37,604 bases of DNA from Clostridia bacterium. GTDB taxonomy: Bacteria; Bacillota; Clostridia; Lachnospirales; Bianqueaceae. Below are positions 23,182-32,185 of this stretch, one piece after another. The stretch is taken from the NCBI GenBank assembly GCA_900764045.1, contig CAAFMN010000075.1, forward strand, positions 1 through 37,604, read 5' to 3'. The notes beneath the pieces are model-generated. The model searched no databases. It was not told the origin of the DNA and was given only the letters and a program-made list of their open reading frames with translations. Each line of letters opens with the position of its first letter. Position 1 is the stretch's first letter. The translations under genes were made by a program, and so were the position numbers.

Positions 23182-24018
23182 TCAAAAGATGCTTCCACAT
23201 GCGGACAAAATCTTCAGGAGATCCGGCCGGTAGTTCGGGTGGGACGGATCGAAGCTGTTGATCACAACACCGTAATATCCGCCCTTCGAAGTAGAGTGGA
23301 TAAAGAGATCGCCTCCCAGACTCATAGCGATATGGCCCGGGAAAAAGAAGAGATCGCCGGGTTTGACGGCGGCGCGTTCGATGGGATGCACTGGAAAGCC
23401 CTCACGCATGGAAGCATCCCGGTAGATCAGGATACCGTTCTGCATATAGGCTGTGGAGCAGAGACCGGAACAGTCGATTCCCAACGGGCTTTTTCCTCCC
23501 CAACGGTATTGTGTGCCCAGATATTCCCGGGCCGTCGCAGTGACAGCGGCACGAAAGTCTTCTTCGTTCAGATCAGAGACCTCATGGGGAGCAGTATAGG
23601 GCATCAGAAAAGGCTCTCGGATGTACCCGACGCGGCCATCTAACAGACGGACCTTGACCCAACCGGCAGCGTCGCCTTCTACGGGACCGATGAGCTGCAG
23701 CCGGGCGCCGCGAACCAGTGAGATCAGCGGCAGAGCCTGGATCTTGGGAGCGCTCAGGATATCGGCGTAATTGTGACGCAGCCAGACTTGAGCGCCGTTT
23801 TCCCAGTCGTCGGTAACGGCATTGGCCGGATAGAGATCAGCGGAATCGATCCAGCCCTCATAACGGTAATGGGTGCGGACCAGGCTGCGCCCGGAATCCA
23901 GATCCTGCTGCAGAACCTGTACCTTCATGCCATAGAGAACTTCGTCGGTGTGTCCGGCATCCGGCTGGGTATTGGTATACAGAATACCGATGGCGGTATT
24001 GACCAGAGCGTAATACAT
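23182..24018 (-). CDS. NlpC/P60 (C40) endopeptidase with SH3-like domains, YkfC-like
   Basis: 278 residues without signal peptide. Two bacterial SH3-like domains (about 1-65 and 75-140) precede an NlpC/P60 catalytic domain. The catalytic Cys is C183 in GIDCSGLC, His is H229 in FPGHIAMSL and the third polar residue is H241 in FIHST. The lack of a signal peptide and the domain order match YkfC, the cytosolic gamma-D-glutamyl-diamino-acid endopeptidase that cuts imported murein tripeptides. It is the last gene of the opp/LD-carboxypeptidase operon, which supports this role. GGAGG lies ahead of the ATG at 24018. It is convergent with the sugar kinase. Confidence 0.9.
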   Translation of the reverse strand: MYYALVNTAIGILYTNTQPDAGHTDEVLYGMKVQVLQQDLDSGRSLVRTHYRYEGWIDSADLYPANAVTDDWENGAQVWLRHNYADILSAPKIQALPLISLVRGARLQLIGPVEGDAAGWVKVRLLDGRVGYIREPFLMPYTAPHEVSDLNEEDFRAAVTATAREYLGTQYRWGGKSPLGIDCSGLCSTAYMQNGILIYRDASMREGFPVHPIERAAVKPGDLFFFPGHIAMSLGGDLFIHSTSKGGYYGVVINSFDPSHPNYRPDLLKILSACGSIF

Positions 24019-24038
24019 GAGTAAAACCTCCTTGCGGT

Positions 24039-24938
24039 TTATAGGATGGTGAGTGTGCCGTTCTCCAGACGTGCCTGAGCGCCCAGAGGCAGGGACATAG
24101 TTGGACGGCTGTGTCCGCAGGTATAGCCTGCGACAACGGGTTTATCCGTCGGCAGCAGATCATGAAAGACCTCTTCCAGGCTCAGACTCAGTTCGGGTTT
24201 GGAAACGGCGCAGTCCGTATAGTAGCCCAGAAGAATACCTGCACAGTCGGCCAGTTTTCCAGCCAGCCACAGGTGATTCAGCATACCGTCGATACGGTAA
24301 GGAGCTTCATCCACATCCTCCAGAAAGAGGATCTTGCCCTTTGTCTGGATCTCGTAGGGGGTCCCCAGCGAAGAGGAGACCAGAGAGAGGTTGCCACCGG
24401 CTAGAGGGCCTTCGGCGCAGCCGGGAGAGAGAATCTGTACGGGAGAAGCACTGGGCAGGCGTCCAGTCAGGTTGCCGAACATGGCCTTTTTCAGATATTC
24501 CTCGGTATATTCGTCCAATCCGCAGCGGATCTCTGTGGAAGGCATGGGCGTGTGATAAGTGACGAAACCGCAGACATCGTTCAGCATACTGTGCAGTGCG
24601 GTCACGTCGCTATAACCGGCGAACCATTTGGGATTCACCTGGATACGGTCAAAGTCCAGCAGGGGCAGAATCCGCTGTGCGCCGTAGCCGCCGCGAATAC
24701 AGAAGATACCGTCAATGGAGGTATCGGTAAAAGCGTCCATGACATCCTGCGCACGGGCTTGGTCGGAGCCGGAGAGATACCCATAATGCTCCAGACAGGT
24801 GGGATATAGGACGGGCTCCAGGCCATAAGCGCGCAGACAGGCGGCGGATTCCTCCACCTGAGTGGCCTCCGGCACGGGGCTGGAGGGCGCGATCAGAGCG
24901 ACACGAGCTCCCGGGAATAACGGTTTCGGTGTAATCAT
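24039..24938 (-). CDS. ldcA: Murein peptide LD-carboxypeptidase (S66 family, LdcA/YkfA-like)
   Basis: 299 residues from 24938. The in-frame ATG at 24962 is rejected because CCAAGGAGG lies between the two. The S66 triad is visible: S110 in AGYSD, E207 in LFLEDVD and H276 in CGHSRP, close to the known spacing. It removes the terminal D-alanine from cytosolic L,D-linked murein tetrapeptides, giving tripeptides that the following NlpC/P60 enzyme can cut. A microcin-resistance MccF-type function is the alternative in this family, but the operon favours murein recycling. Confidence 0.92.
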   Translation of the reverse strand: MITPKPLFPGARVALIAPSSPVPEATQVEESAACLRAYGLEPVLYPTCLEHYGYLSGSDQARAQDVMDAFTDTSIDGIFCIRGGYGAQRILPLLDFDRIQVNPKWFAGYSDVTALHSMLNDVCGFVTYHTPMPSTEIRCGLDEYTEEYLKKAMFGNLTGRLPSASPVQILSPGCAEGPLAGGNLSLVSSSLGTPYEIQTKGKILFLEDVDEAPYRIDGMLNHLWLAGKLADCAGILLGYYTDCAVSKPELSLSLEEVFHDLLPTDKPVVAGYTCGHSRPTMSLPLGAQARLENGTLTIL

Positions 24939-24974
24939 GGTATTCCTCCTTGGATGATTCACAAAAAGGGGGCT

Positions 24975-25925
24975 TTATGAAAGCCCCTGATTGAGTACGT
25001 CGCGATAGGTTTGCAGTTCCTTTTCGTTGGCCCAGATGAAGTGTCCGGGACGGATCTCGGTAAAGAATGGTTTATCCGATGAATAGTCATGTACAGAAGG
25101 ATCATATACCTTCAGCACTTTGTTGCGTTCCCGTTCCGGATCCGGCATAGGGATGGCGGACAGGAGGGCCTGCGTATACGGGTGCAGCGGGTGAGAGAAG
25201 AGCTCCTCGGTGTCGGACAGTTCGACGATTACGCCCTTATGTACGACGGCGATCCGGTCGCAGATAAAACGCATGACAGACAGGTCATGGGAAATGAACA
25301 GATATGTCAGACCGCGTTCCCGCTGCAGTTTGGCCATGAGGTTCAATACCTGAGCGCGGATAGAGACATCCAGCGCGGAGATGGGCTCATCGGCAATGAT
25401 GAATTCCGGGTGCATGACCAGGGCGCGGGCGATGCCGATACGCTGGCGCTGACCGCCGGAAAATTCATGCGGGAAACGGCTGGCGAACTCCGGCAGAAGA
25501 CCTACCGAATCCAGAGCGTCAGCAACGATCTTGGAACGTTCTTCATTGGAAAGCTTCTCCGGAAGGTTCAGAAGACCTTCGGATACGATATAGTCTACCT
25601 TGGCGCGTTCGTTCAGCGAGGCCATGGGATCCTGGAAGATCATCTGGATCTTACGGGTGACCTCACGGTCCAGGCTGCGGCTGATACGGCCGTTGATCTT
25701 CTGGCCATTGTAGAGAATCTCGCCGGAAGAAGTAGGATTGATCCGGATGATGGCACGGCCGATGGTCGTTTTGCCGGAACCGGACTCTCCGACGACACCG
25801 AAGGTTTCGCCGCGGTAGATCTGAAAGCTGACATGATCTACTGCCGTGAAGGGATGCCGCTTGGAGCCGAATTGCACCGTCAGATCCTTTACGTCTAGAA
25901 GGACTTCCTTTTTCTCAGTGATCAT
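24975..25925 (-). CDS. oppF: Peptide ABC transporter ATP-binding protein, OppF/DppF type
   Basis: 316 residues. Walker A is GESGSGKTT, the signature LSGGQ-type FSGGQRQRIGIARALV, Walker B IIADEPISALD, and the switch His lies in LFISHDLSVM. The C-terminal extension HPYTQALLSAIPMPDP is typical of the Opp/Dpp subfamily. It powers uptake together with the OppD-like subunit, and the ATG overlaps the oppD stop by four bases. GAAAGGAGG precedes it. Substrate is inferred from the operon: peptides, probably murein-derived. Confidence 0.94.
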   Translation of the reverse strand: MITEKKEVLLDVKDLTVQFGSKRHPFTAVDHVSFQIYRGETFGVVGESGSGKTTIGRAIIRINPTSSGEILYNGQKINGRISRSLDREVTRKIQMIFQDPMASLNERAKVDYIVSEGLLNLPEKLSNEERSKIVADALDSVGLLPEFASRFPHEFSGGQRQRIGIARALVMHPEFIIADEPISALDVSIRAQVLNLMAKLQRERGLTYLFISHDLSVMRFICDRIAVVHKGVIVELSDTEELFSHPLHPYTQALLSAIPMPDPERERNKVLKVYDPSVHDYSSDKPFFTEIRPGHFIWANEKELQTYRDVLNQGLS

Positions 25926-26989
25926 GGCTTCAGCCTCCTTTCAGCGAGCTTTTTGATGTAGTACGGAGGATCGCATTTGGGAGCCCGGGGATCCAGAAGC
26001 CAGGTGCGCGCTTTGTGCGTGGGGCTGACCTCAAAGAAAGGCGGGCGCTCGATAAAATCAATATTCAGGGCGTAAGGGTTACGCGGCGCGAAAGCGTCTC
26101 CGTGAATCTCCTGATGCAGGCTGGGCGGTGTTCCCTGAATCGAGAACAGGTCTTCTCCCTTGACACCGAGCTGGGGCAGAGAACTCAGAAGCGCCCAGGA
26201 ATAGGGGTGGCGGGGATCATAGAAGAGTTCGTCGCAGGTTGCGACCTCTACGATATCTCCAGCATACATTACGGCGATACGGTCCGCCACATTGGCGACA
26301 ACGCCCAAGTCATGTGTGATATAGATGGTGGTCAGACGGTATTTCTTTTGCAGATTACGGATGAGCTGCAGGATCTGCGCCTGAATCGTTACATCCAGCG
26401 CGGTGGTAGGCTCGTCGCAGATAAGAACACGCGGATTGCATGCCAGCGCAATAGCGATGACGACACGCTGCCGCATACCGCCGGAGAATTCATGCGGATA
26501 CTGCTTGATGCGGCGTTCCGGTTCAGAGATGCCAACATCGTCCAAAAGAGAGATCGCGCGCTTACGTGCCTCTTCTTTACTAACGGAAGAATGCAGCAGG
26601 ACGGTTTCGATCAGCTGTGCGCCGATGGTTTTCAAAGGGTTCAGGCTGGTCATGGGGTCCTGCATAATCATAGCGATCTGCTTGCCGCGGATGGTCAGCC
26701 ATTCTTTTTCCGTTTGAAAAGAAGCCAGGTCTACTACCTGACTGGGATCTTCGTCACTCAGATGAAAGTAGATATGTCCGCCGTCCAGGAAACCGTTCGA
26801 GTCCAGGAGCCCCAGAAATGTCTTGGTAAAAACAGACTTGCCGGAACCGGATTCACCGACGATGGCAAGACTCTCTCCCTTGTAGACATCCAGGCTGATG
26901 CCTCGGATCGCGTGCAGGGTTTCGCCGCGCAGATGGAATTTGACGTCCAGATCTTCTACCGATAAAATGGGATTCATAGGATTACTCAT
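25922..26989 (-). CDS. oppD: Peptide ABC transporter ATP-binding protein, OppD/DppD type
   Basis: 355 residues. Walker A GESGSGKSV, signature FSGGMRQRVVIAIAL, Walker B LICDEPTTALD and switch His in IYITHDLGVV are complete. HPYSWALLSSLPQLG is the OppD-type C-terminal motif; unlike many OppD proteins, the Cys-rich iron-sulfur motif is not evident. It pairs with the OppF-like subunit encoded next. Start ATG at 26989 after GGAGG. Confidence 0.94.
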   Translation of the reverse strand: MSNPMNPILSVEDLDVKFHLRGETLHAIRGISLDVYKGESLAIVGESGSGKSVFTKTFLGLLDSNGFLDGGHIYFHLSDEDPSQVVDLASFQTEKEWLTIRGKQIAMIMQDPMTSLNPLKTIGAQLIETVLLHSSVSKEEARKRAISLLDDVGISEPERRIKQYPHEFSGGMRQRVVIAIALACNPRVLICDEPTTALDVTIQAQILQLIRNLQKKYRLTTIYITHDLGVVANVADRIAVMYAGDIVEVATCDELFYDPRHPYSWALLSSLPQLGVKGEDLFSIQGTPPSLHQEIHGDAFAPRNPYALNIDFIERPPFFEVSPTHKARTWLLDPRAPKCDPPYYIKKLAERRLKP

Positions 26990-27004
26990 ACAGCGCCTCC
27001 TTGC

Positions 27005-28054
27005 TTAGCGGTGATTCTTGGGGTCAGCAGCATCTGAGAAAGCGTTGCCGATCACATAGAACGAGATCGTTATGATGGACAGCACCAGGGTCGGGAAGAG
27101 CAGCTGATACTGCAGTTCCGGGCTGGTCATCAGCTGGCGTCCGGTATTGACCAGGTTGCCCAGAGAAGGGGTTTCCACGGGGAGGCCCAAGCCGATATAG
27201 GTGATAAAGACTTCGCTGCCGATCGCGCCGGGAATGGTCAGAGCCATGCGCAGCATGATGACGGATACCAGATAGGGCAGCAGGTTCTTGAAGACGATAC
27301 GGTACAGAGGCGTTCCCAGACAGCGGGAAGCCAGGTTATAATCCCGGTCGCGGATCATGAGGATCTGATTGCGGATAAAACGCGCCATACCCAGCCAGCC
27401 GGTGATACTCATGGCGAAGATCAGGGTAAAGGTGCTGCGTTTCATGATATAGGATAAGAGAATCAAAACGATGGTGGACGGGATATTGTCGAAAATATTG
27501 TACAGCTCGGTAAAGAAAAAGTCCAGCTTGCGGACATAGCCCCACAGTACGCCGATTGTGATGCCGACGGCAGCCTGAACGAGGGCGACAATAAAACCGA
27601 TGAACAGAGAGGTGCGTGTACCGGCCCAGATACGGCTCCACAGATCTTGTCCGGCGTTATTGGTGCCGAACCAGAACTGAGCGCTGGGCGGACGGTTGCT
27701 CATGGCAGATCCCGTTTCGGTAAAGTACAGATAATTGGGATCGGACTGTCCGGGCAGCAGCGGTTGGATAAAAGTAAAGAGAATCAGGGCGCACATGACG
27801 ATCAGCAGTGTGACAGCAATCTTATTGTGCAAGAAGGTGCGCAGAGTGGAACGCCAGTAAGAGTACTCTGAGTAGCCGATACGCTCCGAGTCCTTGGTAT
27901 CATGGTCAGCAAAAGAGAACAGCTCCGCTTCGCTCATCGCGGCGGTACCCGGGTGAGGGGGATCCGTCTGCATGGACTGCTTCTGCTTCAGGGATTCGGC
28001 GATATTTTTCTCCAGCTCGGCTGTCTTCTGTTCTTTGTAGGAAAACTTGGACAT
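27005..28054 (-). CDS. oppC: Peptide ABC transporter permease, OppC/DppC type
   Basis: 349 residues. A ~75-residue polar N-terminus precedes the first helix (IAVTLLIVMCALILFTF). Then follow the periplasmic-type loop with FGTNNAGQDLWSRIWAGTRT, the OppC hallmark, and five further helices including the EAA-like coupling loop (SRCLGTPLYRIVFKNLLP). It forms the membrane channel with the OppB-like permease. The start shares one base with the oppB stop. Confidence 0.95.
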   Translation of the reverse strand: MSKFSYKEQKTAELEKNIAESLKQKQSMQTDPPHPGTAAMSEAELFSFADHDTKDSERIGYSEYSYWRSTLRTFLHNKIAVTLLIVMCALILFTFIQPLLPGQSDPNYLYFTETGSAMSNRPPSAQFWFGTNNAGQDLWSRIWAGTRTSLFIGFIVALVQAAVGITIGVLWGYVRKLDFFFTELYNIFDNIPSTIVLILLSYIMKRSTFTLIFAMSITGWLGMARFIRNQILMIRDRDYNLASRCLGTPLYRIVFKNLLPYLVSVIMLRMALTIPGAIGSEVFITYIGLGLPVETPSLGNLVNTGRQLMTSPELQYQLLFPTLVLSIITISFYVIGNAFSDAADPKNHR

Positions 28055-28995
28055 CAGCGGGCACCTTCTTTCTTGGCAAATGAAATTCTGGGATCCACAA
28101 GCGTCATCATTACGTCACCCAGAATGAGGCCCAGAATGCTGATCGTGGCATATACGATGACCAGCGCCTGTACCATGGGGTTATCCTGGCACTGAATGGC
28201 GGTGACGAGCAATCCGCCCATGCCGGGAATGGAATACAATCCTTCGACATAGATGGAACCGACCATCGTCAGCAGAAGAGAAGTCGGAAGGTACTGCACC
28301 AGCGGAACAAACGCGTTGCGGAAAATATGTTTCATCATGATGTCCTTGGAGTTGACGCCCTTGGCGACTGCCAGACGGACATAATCCTTGTTGGATTCAT
28401 CGACCATGTAACGGCGCAGCCACATCGCGTAATACGCGATATCTCCCAGAGAGAGCGAGATTACGGGCAGAATCCAGGTTGCGGGATTCCTTCGCGAGAA
28501 CAGCATGCTGACGCCGAACAGTTGCGTGCCGTACATCTGAATGAACAGATAATATACGGCGGAAGGGACGGCGTTGATAAAGACGATAAAGACGGTTCCA
28601 AGATGATCCGGAAAACGGTCTTTGTACCGGGCCATCAGCGCGCCCAGCGGAATTCCGAGCAGCATAGACAGCGCCATGGAAGCGCATCCGAATGTCATGG
28701 AGATAGGAAATCTGGTGGTCAGAATCTCCGTGATTGCCACCCCGGGACGGTAGCGGCTGGAGGATCCCAGATCTCCGTGCAGCAGATTATCATAAAAGTG
28801 CAGAAGCTGGGTCGGCAGCGGGTCCGTCAGCCCCATACGGGTGAGTTCCCGTTCCAGCTGTTCTTCAGACATCTTATCAAAGTTGTCAAAATACCCTTCT
28901 ACGGGCATCAGACGCAGCAGTGAAAAGACGATCGTGATAACGATAAAGAGCGTGATCAGGGAACGGAAGATTCGTTTGGCCAGATATTTCAGCAT
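28054..28995 (-). CDS. oppB: Peptide ABC transporter permease, OppB/DppB type
   Basis: 313 residues. It starts with KRIFRSLITLFIVITIVFSL, the usual first helix. The EAA-like loop is VRLAVAKGVNSKDIMMKHIF, and VEGLYSIPGMGGLLV is the conserved OppB segment near the C-terminus. Six membrane helices are expected. It follows oppA after a 95-bp gap that contains a strong hairpin. GGAGG precedes the ATG at 28995. Confidence 0.95.
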   Translation of the reverse strand: MLKYLAKRIFRSLITLFIVITIVFSLLRLMPVEGYFDNFDKMSEEQLERELTRMGLTDPLPTQLLHFYDNLLHGDLGSSSRYRPGVAITEILTTRFPISMTFGCASMALSMLLGIPLGALMARYKDRFPDHLGTVFIVFINAVPSAVYYLFIQMYGTQLFGVSMLFSRRNPATWILPVISLSLGDIAYYAMWLRRYMVDESNKDYVRLAVAKGVNSKDIMMKHIFRNAFVPLVQYLPTSLLLTMVGSIYVEGLYSIPGMGGLLVTAIQCQDNPMVQALVIVYATISILGLILGDVMMTLVDPRISFAKKEGAR

Positions 28996-29036
28996 TCCGG
29001 CGCCTCCTTAGAAAAAGACTTCTTAAGATAAACTAG

Positions 29037-29068
29037 CTGGGCGACGCAAGACAACAAGCGTCGCCCAG
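29037..29068 (-). promoter_or_regulatory. Perfect 11-bp hairpin between oppA and oppB
   Basis: CTGGGCGACGC (29037-29047) and GCGTCGCCCAG (29058-29068) pair perfectly around a 10-base loop. No immediate T-run follows on the minus strand. Such hairpins after a binding-protein gene usually protect the upstream mRNA or let only part of transcription pass, giving more binding protein than permease. Confidence 0.75.
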
Positions 29069-29089
29069 TTAAGATTTGAATGATTGAGA

Positions 29090-30997
29090 TTAGTTTGCGG
29101 CAGATGCGGCACGGTCTTTTTGCCACTGCTCATATTTTGCCTGGAACTCTGCGGTAGACAGCGGCTTCTCCAGAATGTGCTGTCCCTTGTAACGCAGAGA
29201 AGCGATACCATAGGGAGCGTACTGTCCTTCAAAAGGATCGGTGTAAGAAGCGGTGTAGCCGCCGCTGATACCGTAAGGAATCACCAGAGCGTGCTCGATC
29301 AGGAACGCCTCGGCCTTGGCAAAGGCCTCGTAACGAGCCTGAGTCTGACTGGTTCCGACGATGGCGTTGGCCGCGTCGACCAGAGAGTAGTACTCCTCAA
29401 CCAGAGCCTTGGTTGTCGGATCTTCGGACTTATACATGAACTGGTAATTGTTGCTGGAATTGAACGGAGAGGTCCAAGTCAGCGGATCCGCGTAGTCACA
29501 GCCGAAGTTGGTCTTAAGAAGACCGTACTTACCGCTGCGGCGGACATTCTTCAGGAAATCGGAAGGATTCTCCTGAATGACGATGATGTCGATGTAATCG
29601 GTACCAAGAAGCGTCTCTAACTGCTGCTGCAGATACAGGCACTCAGAATCCCAATCCGATACGTTCGGGTTGTAGGACAGCGGAACCAGAATCGGGAACG
29701 TCGCGCCCGCGGCGGTCAGCTCCCTGATCGCTTCATCACGGTACTGCTTAGCAAGGCCTTCATTGAAGTAAGCGTCACGGCCTTCGGAATTGACGGCCAG
29801 AGGAGCGAAGACATCAAAATCGGTGTAATCCTTACCGCCGGCGGTACAGAAGTTCTCAGGTGTGATGGTGTTCTGCAGAAGCGTCTCGGCGTTGCCGGGG
29901 TCAGAGATCTGCGTCGCGCCCAGACGGTTCATACCGTACAGGATGGACTTACGGAAGTTCTCATTGTTGACTGCGAGTTTCCAGTTCTCCGGATCATACT
30001 CGGCGTCAAACTGCGGGTCAAAGTTGAAGCTGAAGAAATAGGAGTAGGAGGGAGAGATGCGGGAAGGATGCACATATTGAGCCTTCTCAGAATCCGCCAT
30101 CCAGCTCTGCGCCATGGAGCTTGTGATAGAAGCGCTTTCCAGCTCACCGCGCAGGTACATCTCAGCGGAAATGGTGGAAGCCTCTTTGTTGTAAGTGTTC
30201 TCCAGAGCGGTGATATAAACCTTGTCCTTATCCCAGTACTTTTCGTTCTTAAGCAGCGTATAACGCTCGCCCGGCAGATACTCGCTCAGGTAGTAAGCGC
30301 CGCTGTACCACAGCTGGGTATAATCGATAGCGTCCAGCTTCTCGGAGAAAGCGTCCCACTGGTCACTGTTCCAGGTGGTGTGGCTGTCCCAGTCGCTTTC
30401 GATCTGACGCAGGCAGTCCGCAGAGATCGGAGCGAAGCAGCCATAGGTCAGACAGGTCAGAAAATAGGGGCAGGGAGTCTTTAAGGTGAACTCCAGGGTA
30501 TGCTCATCTACCGCACGGACGCCCACATCGGCAAAGGAGCCTTCGCCATCCAGAATCTCGGAAGCGCCCTTGATCATAGCCTCTTCATACATATAAGAAC
30601 CAGAGGCGTTGACATTCAGCGCGTAGTCAGCGGCAGTAACAAAATTCTGCGCTACGACATCGGCAACCTCTTCGCCTTTATAATTATACCATTTCGCGTC
30701 CTCACGGAGCTTAAAGGTCCAGACAAGCTCATCATCGGATACGGACCACTCGGTGGCCAGCGCAGGAAGAATATTGCCCAGAGAATCATATTCGATCAAC
30801 CATTCCTGGCAGTTGGCCGGAACACCCATGTTTCCAGTAGAGGTGGTGTTCAGGTAATTGAGTGTAGATACATCGGAACTGTAGAGAGAACGGTAGACTG
30901 TTTTACCGCTTGCTCCATCCCCGTTTCCGCCGCCGGCGCAGCCAAAGGCGCAAAAAATCATGACGGCTGCCAATAAGAGTGATAACCCTTTTTTCAT
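29090..30997 (-). CDS. oppA: Peptide-binding lipoprotein (SBP family 5, OppA type)
   Basis: 635 residues from the ATG at 30997, chosen because GGAGGAAAGG lies just upstream, inside a longer in-frame start. The N-terminus KKGLSLLLAAVMIFCAFGC is a lipoprotein signal peptide, with the lipid-modified Cys in FGC-AGG. The mature part has the extracellular solute-binding family 5 pattern (LPALATEWSVSDDELVWTF, LREDAKWYNYKGE). It captures peptides outside the cell for the OppBCDF transporter encoded next. Length is in the long range for OppA-type proteins. Substrate specificity is not visible. The murein enzymes at the operon's end suggest cell-wall peptides. Confidence 0.93.
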   Translation of the reverse strand: MKKGLSLLLAAVMIFCAFGCAGGGNGDGASGKTVYRSLYSSDVSTLNYLNTTSTGNMGVPANCQEWLIEYDSLGNILPALATEWSVSDDELVWTFKLREDAKWYNYKGEEVADVVAQNFVTAADYALNVNASGSYMYEEAMIKGASEILDGEGSFADVGVRAVDEHTLEFTLKTPCPYFLTCLTYGCFAPISADCLRQIESDWDSHTTWNSDQWDAFSEKLDAIDYTQLWYSGAYYLSEYLPGERYTLLKNEKYWDKDKVYITALENTYNKEASTISAEMYLRGELESASITSSMAQSWMADSEKAQYVHPSRISPSYSYFFSFNFDPQFDAEYDPENWKLAVNNENFRKSILYGMNRLGATQISDPGNAETLLQNTITPENFCTAGGKDYTDFDVFAPLAVNSEGRDAYFNEGLAKQYRDEAIRELTAAGATFPILVPLSYNPNVSDWDSECLYLQQQLETLLGTDYIDIIVIQENPSDFLKNVRRSGKYGLLKTNFGCDYADPLTWTSPFNSSNNYQFMYKSEDPTTKALVEEYYSLVDAANAIVGTSQTQARYEAFAKAEAFLIEHALVIPYGISGGYTASYTDPFEGQYAPYGIASLRYKGQHILEKPLSTAEFQAKYEQWQKDRAASAAN

Positions 30998-31072
30998 GTT
31001 CCTTTCCTCCAATTCTTTTTATAATTCTATACAGCTTCAAAAAACCATATAGATGAATGGAACTTAGGTTAT

Positions 31073-31101
31073 ACTATACTCTTATTTATGGTATCCGTCA
31101 A
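31073..31101 (-). promoter_or_regulatory. Promoter of the opp operon
   Basis: On the minus strand TTGACG (31096-31101), a 17-base spacer and TATAGT (31073-31078) lie ~75 bases upstream of oppA. The weak hairpin AAATGAA/TTCATTT at 31132-31148 just upstream may end the preceding gene. Confidence 0.7.
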
Positions 31102-31148
31102 GACTTTTTAAAGGATTTTTGCATCTTTTGTAAATGAAAAATTCATTT

Positions 31149-31922
31149 TTAAAGTCCACAGTATTTTGCCATGACCAACGCGGTGTCCTGAATATAGCGC
31201 TCAAAGCAGGGCACATTGGTTTCTTCAGATAAAAAGCACGCAATAAAGGGTTCCGGGGTATAGACAATGCCGACATCATGGGTAATGCCGTCGTCTTCGC
31301 CAGTCTTGTGAGCGATGGAGGTGCCATGCAGGAAAAAAGGCATTTTTCCGTTTAAACGCTGATTTTTTAAGATCTGAAGCATGGTGTTGGACGCAGGGAG
31401 ACGATTCTCGTACATAAGCCGCAGAAGACGGGCAATATCCGTGGCGGTGACGTGATTTTCCAGGCCGCGGCTCTGGGCTTCTCCGTCAAAAAGCAGGCGG
31501 GACACTTCTGTTCCGCTAAGTCCCAGAGAGCGCATCCGGCAGTTGATGTTGTCCATGCCGAGGCGGCGAATCAACAGATTGGTAGCGGTGTTGTCACTCA
31601 GGATGATCATCAGGGTACACAGATCCAGCAGTGTTACCTTCAGACCGTCATGCATGTAGGTGAGAGCGCCACAGGAAGGTTTCTTGTCAAAATCATTGAT
31701 TTCAATAAATTCTTCAATATCAAGTTTGCCTTCTGATACCTGGTAGAAAAATTCCACCATCACGGGAATTTTGATAACGCTTGCGGCAATGGTCGGCAGC
31801 GTGCTGTTATATTGCGCGCGGTAGCCGTTTTTCAGGTTCTCAAAATACAGGGAAACACGGCCGGGAAGGGCCTGGATTGCCTGTATCTGCTCCTGCAGCT
31901 CGGTAGGAATGGAATCTGTCAT
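31149..31922 (-). CDS. Cytosolic class A beta-lactamase-like serine hydrolase
   Basis: 257 residues from the ATG at 31922 (AGGAGG upstream). It has the class A penicillin-recognising fold: S48-V-I-K51, then S109-D-N111, then K-T-G in IAHKTGEDDG near 213. The omega-loop Glu motif ExxLN of true class A beta-lactamases is not found at the expected place (FDGEAQSRGLENHV), and there is no signal peptide. It is therefore more likely a cytosolic amidase or peptidase than a resistance enzyme. Its position just upstream of the murein-peptide operon, on the same strand, suggests work on muropeptides, but each has its own promoter. A TTGCAA-17-CATAAA pair lies upstream on the minus strand. Confidence 0.82.
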   Translation of the reverse strand: MTDSIPTELQEQIQAIQALPGRVSLYFENLKNGYRAQYNSTLPTIAASVIKIPVMVEFFYQVSEGKLDIEEFIEINDFDKKPSCGALTYMHDGLKVTLLDLCTLMIILSDNTATNLLIRRLGMDNINCRMRSLGLSGTEVSRLLFDGEAQSRGLENHVTATDIARLLRLMYENRLPASNTMLQILKNQRLNGKMPFFLHGTSIAHKTGEDDGITHDVGIVYTPEPFIACFLSEETNVPCFERYIQDTALVMAKYCGL

Positions 31923-32102
31923 AGTATACCTCCTGAAATATTTTGTAGAAAACACGGAATTTTGATGAGATTTTATGAAAAGCTTGTTAAAAAATTGCAA
32001 GCCGTAAAAATGGAAAATTCATTCCGGGGCCAAGCTCTCATTTGTTACATACAGTAGTATACAATACATCTTTGCAGAATGCACGCATTTTCTTTTTAAA
32101 AG

Positions 32103-32132
32103 TTGACAAGATTGCTGAAAAAGAAGTATAAT
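32103..32132 (+). promoter_or_regulatory. Promoter of the Suf operon
   Basis: TTGACA (32103-32108), an 18-base spacer and TATAAT (32127-32132) precede sufC by ~54 bases. It is back-to-back with the beta-lactamase-like gene. Confidence 0.8.
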
Positions 32133-32185
32133 AAGAATATTGTGAGATATATTGCGATTTACATCAATAGAAAGGATGAATGTGC

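Noticed and set aside
31149..31922. Antibiotic-resistance beta-lactamase
   Set aside because: It has no signal peptide and no ExxLN omega-loop motif, so a resistance role is not supported by the sequence.
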